NCBI GenBank assembly: GCA_947481355.1
Contig: CANKGM010000043.1
Location: 1-11,688, forward strand
Length of the DNA stretch: 11,688 nucleotides
DNA from: Chitinophagaceae bacterium
Lineage (GTDB): Bacteria > Bacteroidota > Bacteroidia > Chitinophagales > Chitinophagaceae
Direction: 5' to 3'
Shown here: positions 7,410 through 11,688 of the stretch, piece after piece
Layout: each line of letters starts with the position of its first letter
Numbering within the stretch: the first letter of the stretch is position 1
Notes under the pieces: generated by a model
Database searches by the model: none
What the model was told of the DNA's origin: nothing
The model's input: the letters and a program-made list of their open reading frames with translations, nothing else
Translations under genes and position numbers: made by a program

Positions 7410-8237
7410 ATGAATAAATATGTATCAGTATTCCTAGTCCTCATACTCTCAAGCATACATTTTAATGTTGAGGCACAACCACAATTTCTAAATAAGTCGA
7501 ATCACAAGTTTACAGTTATTGCTCATCGCGGAGATCATACTAATGCTCCAGAAAATACATTGTTAGCCTATCAACATGCTATCGACAATGATGTTGATTT
7601 TGTTGAAATAGATCTTAGAACGACAGTAGATAGAAAGCAAATCATTATGCATAATTCAGATATTGAATACATGACTTCTGTTAAGGGGAAAATTAAAGAA
7701 ATGTTATTTGATTCATTAAAATCAATAATGGTTAAAGACCCTAATCATCCGGAATGGGGGCTTCATAAGATTCCAACGTTTAACGAAGTGCTTGAACTGT
7801 GCAGAGGGAAGATAAATATCTACCTAGATTTTAAAGATGCGGATGTTGAAAAAACCTATCAAGAAATTTTAGCTGCACACATGGAAAAAAACATAATGGT
7901 ATATATAAATGCCCCTTCACAATATACCGAGTGGAGAAAAATCGCTCCAGAAATGCCTCTCGTCATTAGCTTGCCTAAGAAAGTAAACAACAGCAAACAA
8001 ATGAAAAAGATGATTCATCGATATAAGATGGAAATACTAGATGGGGATTTCTCAGAATATACAGCTGAAGCAGTTCTTACTGCACAACAAGATCATATCC
8101 TTGTTTGGCCAGATATCCAGTCTGCTGACGAAGGTCCTGAACGGTGGGATAAAGCACTTAAGCTAGGATTCAACGGACTTCAAACTGATCATCCTGCAGC
8201 ACTAATAAAGTATTTAATCAGTAAAGGAATACGATAA
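7410..8237 (+). CDS. Exported glycerophosphodiester phosphodiesterase (GDPD family)
   Basis: 275 residues. It hydrolyses glycerophosphodiesters to an alcohol plus glycerol-3-phosphate, or related phosphodiesters. Residues 1-23 are a signal peptide (FNVEAQ), so it acts outside the cytoplasm, probably in the periplasm. The TIM-barrel signature is complete. AHRG (38-41) gives the catalytic His39 and Arg40, APENT (46-50) follows, VEIDLR (65-70) gives metal ligands Glu66 and Asp68, and MHNSD (80-84) gives the second catalytic His81. IPTFNEVL (121-128), LDFK (139-142) with the third acidic ligand position Asp140, and a closing GLQTDHP (257-263) complete the set. Length is normal for the family. It starts about 24 bases after a strong terminator, so it needs its own promoter or read-through. 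The SAM-adenosyltransferase gene follows after 48 bases on the same strand, and the two probably share a transcript. Exact substrate unknown. Confidence 0.93.
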   Translation: MNKYVSVFLVLILSSIHFNVEAQPQFLNKSNHKFTVIAHRGDHTNAPENTLLAYQHAIDNDVDFVEIDLRTTVDRKQIIMHNSDIEYMTSVKGKIKEMLFDSLKSIMVKDPNHPEWGLHKIPTFNEVLELCRGKINIYLDFKDADVEKTYQEILAAHMEKNIMVYINAPSQYTEWRKIAPEMPLVISLPKKVNNSKQMKKMIHRYKMEILDGDFSEYTAEAVLTAQQDHILVWPDIQSADEGPERWDKALKLGFNGLQTDHPAALIKYLISKGIR

Positions 8238-8285
8238 AGACAATCAACACCTTAAATAAATTTTCAAGCTATTAAACTACACCGC

Positions 8286-9194
8286 ATGTCAATTATTTTT
8301 CGCAGGCTATCTATTTTGCTACTTTCGGCTACTTTACTTTTGAACGTTAGATCAAATGCTCAAAACAAAATTGTTGTCTTTCAATCTGATTTCGGATTGA
8401 AAGATGGGGCTGTTTCAGCCATGAAAGGAGTGGCAAATAGTGTTTCAAATGAATTAAGGTTATTCGATCTTACCCATGAAATACCTGCTTATGATATATG
8501 GGAAGCAGCATATAGACTTGAACAAACAGTTCCCTATTGGCCGGCAGGAACAGTTTTTGTTTCGGTAGTTGATCCTGGAGTAGGCACCAATAGGAAATCA
8601 GTTGTGTTGAAAACAAAATCAGGACACTTCATCGTAACGCCAGATAACGGAACACTAACGCTCATCGCAGAATCACTCGGAATAGAATCAATTCGAGAAA
8701 TTGATGAAGCTACTAATCGTAGAAATGGATCACAAAAATCATATACATTTCATGGCCGTGACGTTTATGCGTACACTGCAGCACGACTAGCATCTGGAAA
8801 AATTAGTTTTGAAGAAGTTGGCAAGCAACTACCTTCTACAGTAAAATCAATTAGCTATCAAAAAGCGATAATAGAGGATAAAACAATCAAGGGAAATATA
8901 CCCATCTTAGATATTCAATACGGTAATATCTGGTCTAACATAGATGGAGAATTATTAAATTCTATTGGATTAAAGTATGGTGATATAGTGCACATTTCAA
9001 TCTTTCACAAAGGGAACAAAATATACGAAGGCGATGCGCCATATGTAGAAACATTTGGAGCAGTTAAAAAAGGGAGTGCCTTATGCTATTTGAATAGTTT
9101 AATGCAACTATCTATAGCATTAAATCAAGACAGCTTTGCTGATAAATACAAAGTATCTAGCGGCAATGACTGGAGCATTCAAGTAAGTAGATAA
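8286..9194 (+). CDS. Exported SAM hydroxide adenosyltransferase (DUF62 / SAM hydrolase family)
   Basis: 302 residues. The family uses water or hydroxide to split S-adenosyl-L-methionine into adenosine and L-methionine, and is related to fluorinase and chlorinase. Residues 1-26 form a signal peptide (basic RR, then LSILLLSATLLL, then RSNAQ), unusual for an enzyme of a cytoplasmic substrate. The N-terminal domain has SDFGLKDG (34-41; Asp35 at the ribose-binding position), LTHEIP (62-67), VVDPGVGTNR (94-103) and TPDNGTLT (118-125). It then has FHGRD (155-159), and a C-terminal beta-barrel domain with IWSNID (215-220). The Asp-Arg-His triad that marks the hydroxide-using members is present as Asp96, Arg103 and His156. 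The roughly 21-residue loop of fluorinases is absent, so halogenation is unlikely. It lies 48 bases after the GDPD gene on the same strand, probably co-transcribed. It ends 25 bases from the convergent aminopeptidase gene, with no clear terminator between. Confidence 0.92.
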   Translation: MSIIFRRLSILLLSATLLLNVRSNAQNKIVVFQSDFGLKDGAVSAMKGVANSVSNELRLFDLTHEIPAYDIWEAAYRLEQTVPYWPAGTVFVSVVDPGVGTNRKSVVLKTKSGHFIVTPDNGTLTLIAESLGIESIREIDEATNRRNGSQKSYTFHGRDVYAYTAARLASGKISFEEVGKQLPSTVKSISYQKAIIEDKTIKGNIPILDIQYGNIWSNIDGELLNSIGLKYGDIVHISIFHKGNKIYEGDAPYVETFGAVKKGSALCYLNSLMQLSIALNQDSFADKYKVSSGNDWSIQVSR

Positions 9195-9219
9195 CTGAAA
9201 ATCGTCACAAAAATTAGAA

Positions 9220-10509
9220 TCAACCAAACGGTTGCTCTATAGATTTACTTTGCTTTGTAAAAAAGTGTGGACCATCTTTACCAATGTACAAACAGTCTTC
9301 CAATCGAATACCAAATTCTCCTGGGATTGAAATATTGGGCTCATTACTAAAACACAAGCCTGGAGCAATCTTAGTCATATTCCCTTTAACAAAATTCGTC
9401 CACTCATGTCCTTCTAGCCCTATTCCATGTCCAGTTCTATGAGGCAAACCGGGAAGTTTATACCCCTTACCAAATCCTGCCGATTCAATAACTGATCGTG
9501 CTGCAAAATCGACTGACTCACAGGTTACACCAATTTTAATGGCGGCAAATGCAGCATCTTGTGCAGCTTTCTCTAGATTCCAAACATCAAGTTGACGTTG
9601 TGTAGGTTTGCCTAAAACAATTGTTCTAGTAATATCTGAGGCATATCCTTCACAACTTGTTCCACCATCAACCAATATAACATCACCTTCATGAATTGTT
9701 TGCGGCACTATACTTCCATGAGGTAAAGCAGAATATTTAGCAATATTAACCATAGCACCTCCATTGTACCCTAACTTACTAAATGCCGCAGTAAGGTTAT
9801 TTGATAATTCAGCTTGAGACATGCCATCACGTATAGTTGGGAAAACTGCTTGATATGCAGCGATAGTAACATCATTTGAACGTTGCATCAACGCAATTTC
9901 AGCATCCGATTTATACATTCTACAACCTGCGGTAACAGGTGTTGCATCAACAATCTCAAATCCAGGTGCAACTTTTCTAACTCCATCGGCAATGAAAAAT
10001 CGAACACGCTCTTCCATCCCAATACGATTATACTTAACCCCTCTATCTTTTATAATCCCAGCAATTAAAGCATACGGACTCTCATGTTCTTCCCAACAAC
10101 GAACCTCATCACCAAAAACAGGATTAATCAATTCTCTAGCTCTATCTTCCTCAAACTTAGGACATACATATGCGATTGCTCCTTTTGCAGGAATTACTAG
10201 ACCAAAGGTTCGTTCACTTTGACCCCATAACATGCCGGTAAAATAAAATGATGAAGTGGTGCCTTCAATAAAAATGCCATCAATTTTTTCTCTTGACATC
10301 AGCTCTTGTGCTTTGGCTATTCGCTGCTTTCTCTCTTCCACTGAAATCGGTATTACACCATCTTTCATAGGCTTTAACCTTTCTATTACAGATGGTATAT
10401 CTGCATGTTGATTAGAATCTGAGGTATTCGCAAAAAGTTTAGAGGAAATAGATAATGCACCAGCACCCATTGCGGCTACACCTAAAAATTTTCTTCTGTT
10501 ATGTGACAT
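9220..10509 (-). CDS. Tat-exported Xaa-Pro aminopeptidase (peptidase M24B)
   Basis: Dimetal aminopeptidase that removes an N-terminal residue preceding proline. The start is chosen at 10509 (429 residues) rather than the upstream in-frame ATG at 10542. The later start places a classic twin-arginine signal at the N-terminus: MSHNRRKFLGVAAMGAG, then a hydrophobic stretch and cleavage near LFA-N. Numbering from this start, residues about 50-195 are the creatinase-like N-terminal domain. The pita-bread catalytic domain follows with all five metal ligands: Asp281 (VDGG), Asp292 (ASDITR), His361 (TGHGIG), Glu390 (SNEP) and Glu404 (RLED). The two substrate-side histidines are His264 (LPHG) and His368 (EGHE). 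Tat export suggests that metal is loaded in the cytoplasm before transport. It is divergent from the M1 aminopeptidase gene across a 112-bp region and convergent with the SAM-adenosyltransferase gene. With the M1 enzyme it would complete periplasmic peptide trimming. Confidence 0.93.
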   Translation of the reverse strand: MSHNRRKFLGVAAMGAGALSISSKLFANTSDSNQHADIPSVIERLKPMKDGVIPISVEERKQRIAKAQELMSREKIDGIFIEGTTSSFYFTGMLWGQSERTFGLVIPAKGAIAYVCPKFEEDRARELINPVFGDEVRCWEEHESPYALIAGIIKDRGVKYNRIGMEERVRFFIADGVRKVAPGFEIVDATPVTAGCRMYKSDAEIALMQRSNDVTIAAYQAVFPTIRDGMSQAELSNNLTAAFSKLGYNGGAMVNIAKYSALPHGSIVPQTIHEGDVILVDGGTSCEGYASDITRTIVLGKPTQRQLDVWNLEKAAQDAAFAAIKIGVTCESVDFAARSVIESAGFGKGYKLPGLPHRTGHGIGLEGHEWTNFVKGNMTKIAPGLCFSNEPNISIPGEFGIRLEDCLYIGKDGPHFFTKQSKSIEQPFG

Positions 10510-10587
10510 AAACTGATTTTTATAATTACTTAAAGATATCAATAAATTAAATACTTTTAAACAGCCTGAAATTGAATATGATTAAGC

Positions 10588-10602
10588 TATTTTGCCAAAA
10601 TA
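10588..10602. promoter_or_regulatory. 7-1-7 palindrome between the divergent aminopeptidase genes
   Basis: TATTTTG (10588-10594), C, CAAAATA (10596-10602) is a perfect palindrome, flanked by GC on the left and AGC on the right. It lies 19 bases before the M1 start codon and 78 bases before the Xaa-Pro aminopeptidase start. Each strand reads TATTTTG, one T short of the Bacteroidota -7 element TAnnTTTG. It could be a shared operator or a pair of overlapping divergent promoters. No well-spaced -33 TTG element was found on the plus strand. Confidence 0.35.
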
Positions 10603-10621
10603 AGCGTCATAAAAACAAAAA

Positions 10622-11688
10622 ATGCCACTAAAATCGATTCACACAGTTTTTCTTATTGGGTTATTCACAACATCTTTCATTTCTGCCCACGCTGATAAGT
10701 ACCCTAAAAATCATTCGATTGACGTGATGCATTATGATTTTACAATAAGGGTTTCAGACAGCACAGATGCAATCCAAGGGAAAGCTGTCATAACAATCAA
10801 GTTCAAGAAAAATGATGTAAAAACCCTTAGACTTGATTTGATAAATAAAAGCATTTCTAGAAAAGATAAAGGAATGATAGTGAGATCAATTTATTCAAAT
10901 GGTGAACTAGTTGAATATATCCACTCAAATGATGCCGTAACAATTATAAATAATACAGCACCTGACTCCGGTAGCCAGAAAACATATATCATTACATATG
11001 ATGGAATTCCTGCTGAAGGGATGCTTATTGGTCCAACTAAATATGGAGATAGAAGTTTTTTTACAGACAATTGGCCTAACAAAGCTAGAAATTGGATACC
11101 CACTATTGATCATCCGTATGATAAAGCAACAAGCGAGTTTAAGGTGTATGCCCCATCTGCATATCAGGTAGTTTCAAACGGTTTATTGAAAGAAGAAAGT
11201 TTTCCTGAAGAAGGCATAAAACTCACTCATTGGAGCCAGAATGTTGCAACTGCTCCATGGCTTTATGTAATAGGAGTAACCAAATTTGCAGTTCAATATG
11301 TAGATCAATTCAATCATAAATCAATTCAATCTTGGGTTTATCCAAAAAATCGTGAAGCTGGTTTTTATGACTTTGCAGAGCCAACAAAAGAAGTTCTCAA
11401 CTTTTTTTCCAACTATATCGGGCCATACGCATATGAAAAAATTGCAAATGTTCAAGTTGCTGGTACCGGTGGAGGTATGGAAGCTGCTTCATCCATTTTT
11501 TACAATGAAAATCTTGTAACGGGAAATCGTACAAAAAGAACAAGAAATGTCATAATTCATGAACTTGCCCATCAATGGTTTGGAAATGCAGTGACTGAAT
11601 CAAGCTGGGACGACGTTTGGCTCAGCGAGGGTTTTGCTACTTTCTTCACACTTCTTTTTATTGAAAAGGCCTATGGGCATGAAGAATA
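10622..11688 (+). CDS. Exported M1-family zinc aminopeptidase, N-terminal part, cut by right window edge
   Basis: The open frame runs off the right edge after 355 codons; its start is the first ATG after an in-frame stop at 10610-10612. Residues 1-23 (MPLKSIHTVFLIGLF to ISAH) are a signal peptide. Residues about 30-235 are the N-terminal beta-saddle domain, with the typical SFFTDNWPNKARNWIP and DHPYDKAT segments. The thermolysin-like catalytic domain then shows HELAH (313-317) and, exactly 18 residues later, Glu336 in LSEGFA, giving zinc ligands His313, His317 and Glu336 and catalytic base Glu314. The exopeptidase motif GxMEN reads GGMEA (284-288), with Ala for the usual Asn. The enzyme should remove N-terminal residues from periplasmic or surface peptides. 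The C-terminal domains lie outside the window. It is divergent from the Xaa-Pro aminopeptidase gene and may share its regulation. Confidence 0.93.
   Translation, partial: MPLKSIHTVFLIGLFTTSFISAHADKYPKNHSIDVMHYDFTIRVSDSTDAIQGKAVITIKFKKNDVKTLRLDLINKSISRKDKGMIVRSIYSNGELVEYIHSNDAVTIINNTAPDSGSQKTYIITYDGIPAEGMLIGPTKYGDRSFFTDNWPNKARNWIPTIDHPYDKATSEFKVYAPSAYQVVSNGLLKEESFPEEGIKLTHWSQNVATAPWLYVIGVTKFAVQYVDQFNHKSIQSWVYPKNREAGFYDFAEPTKEVLNFFSNYIGPYAYEKIANVQVAGTGGGMEAASSIFYNENLVTGNRTKRTRNVIIHELAHQWFGNAVTESSWDDVWLSEGFATFFTLLFIEKAYGHEE

Noticed and set aside
8286..9194. Fluorinase or chlorinase (halogenating SAM enzyme)
   Set aside because: The Asp-Arg-His triad of the hydroxide-using members is present and the fluorinase-specific inserted loop is missing.
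9221..9234. CAACC-AAAC-GGTTG hairpin at the junction of the convergent SAM-enzyme and aminopeptidase genes
   Set aside because: Only five pairs, overlapping the aminopeptidase stop and last codons, with no T-run on either strand; not convincing as a terminator.
10891..11113. Short minus-strand open frames near the right edge
   Set aside because: They overlap the M1 aminopeptidase coding sequence, whose family motifs are continuous through this stretch.

Overview
The window looks like chromosomal DNA from a low-GC member of the Bacteroidota. The reasons are AT-rich intergenic DNA, no convincing Shine-Dalgarno sequences before any gene, a TonB-dependent receptor with an N-terminal carboxypeptidase-regulatory-like domain, many signal peptides ending in A-x-A-Q or similar, and a large Asp-box repeat protein typical of that phylum. 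Chitinophagales, Sphingobacteriales or Cytophagales are plausible, but the sequence alone does not settle the order. No rRNA, tRNA, CRISPR array, transposase or phage gene is visible.

Layout, left to right: (1) the 3' part of a cyanophycinase (peptidase S51), cut by the left edge; (2) a 1043-residue exported Asp-box/sortilin-like beta-propeller protein; (3) a long inverted repeat built on a 7-bp period; (4) a small exported beta-rich protein on the minus strand; (5) a 289-bp divergent intergenic region with several symmetric elements, including one resembling a Fur 7-1-7 box; (6) a 951-residue TonB-dependent receptor followed by a clear intrinsic terminator; (7) an exported glycerophosphodiester phosphodiesterase; (8) an exported SAM hydroxide adenosyltransferase (DUF62 family); (9) on the minus strand, a Tat-exported Xaa-Pro aminopeptidase (M24B); (10) divergently from it, the 5' part of an exported M1 zinc aminopeptidase, cut by the right edge.

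The common thread is the cell envelope. All seven genes whose N-terminus is visible carry an export signal (six Sec-type, one Tat-type). Four enzymes are hydrolases of peptides or phosphodiesters, and there is one outer-membrane importer. The simplest reading is an envelope scavenging neighbourhood: peptides are trimmed by the two aminopeptidases, and perhaps cyanophycin-like polymers by the S51 enzyme. A receptor/phosphodiesterase/SAM-hydrolase group may take up and break down phosphodiester- or adenosyl-containing nutrients. That grouping is inference; the receptor is separated from the other two genes by a terminator.

The most unusual point is the SAM hydroxide adenosyltransferase with a signal peptide, because its usual substrate is made in the cytoplasm. 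The other points worth checking are the regulatory architecture before the receptor, the heptad inverted repeat, and the altered GxMEN motif of the M1 enzyme. I did not find a clearly new defence or mobile system here.
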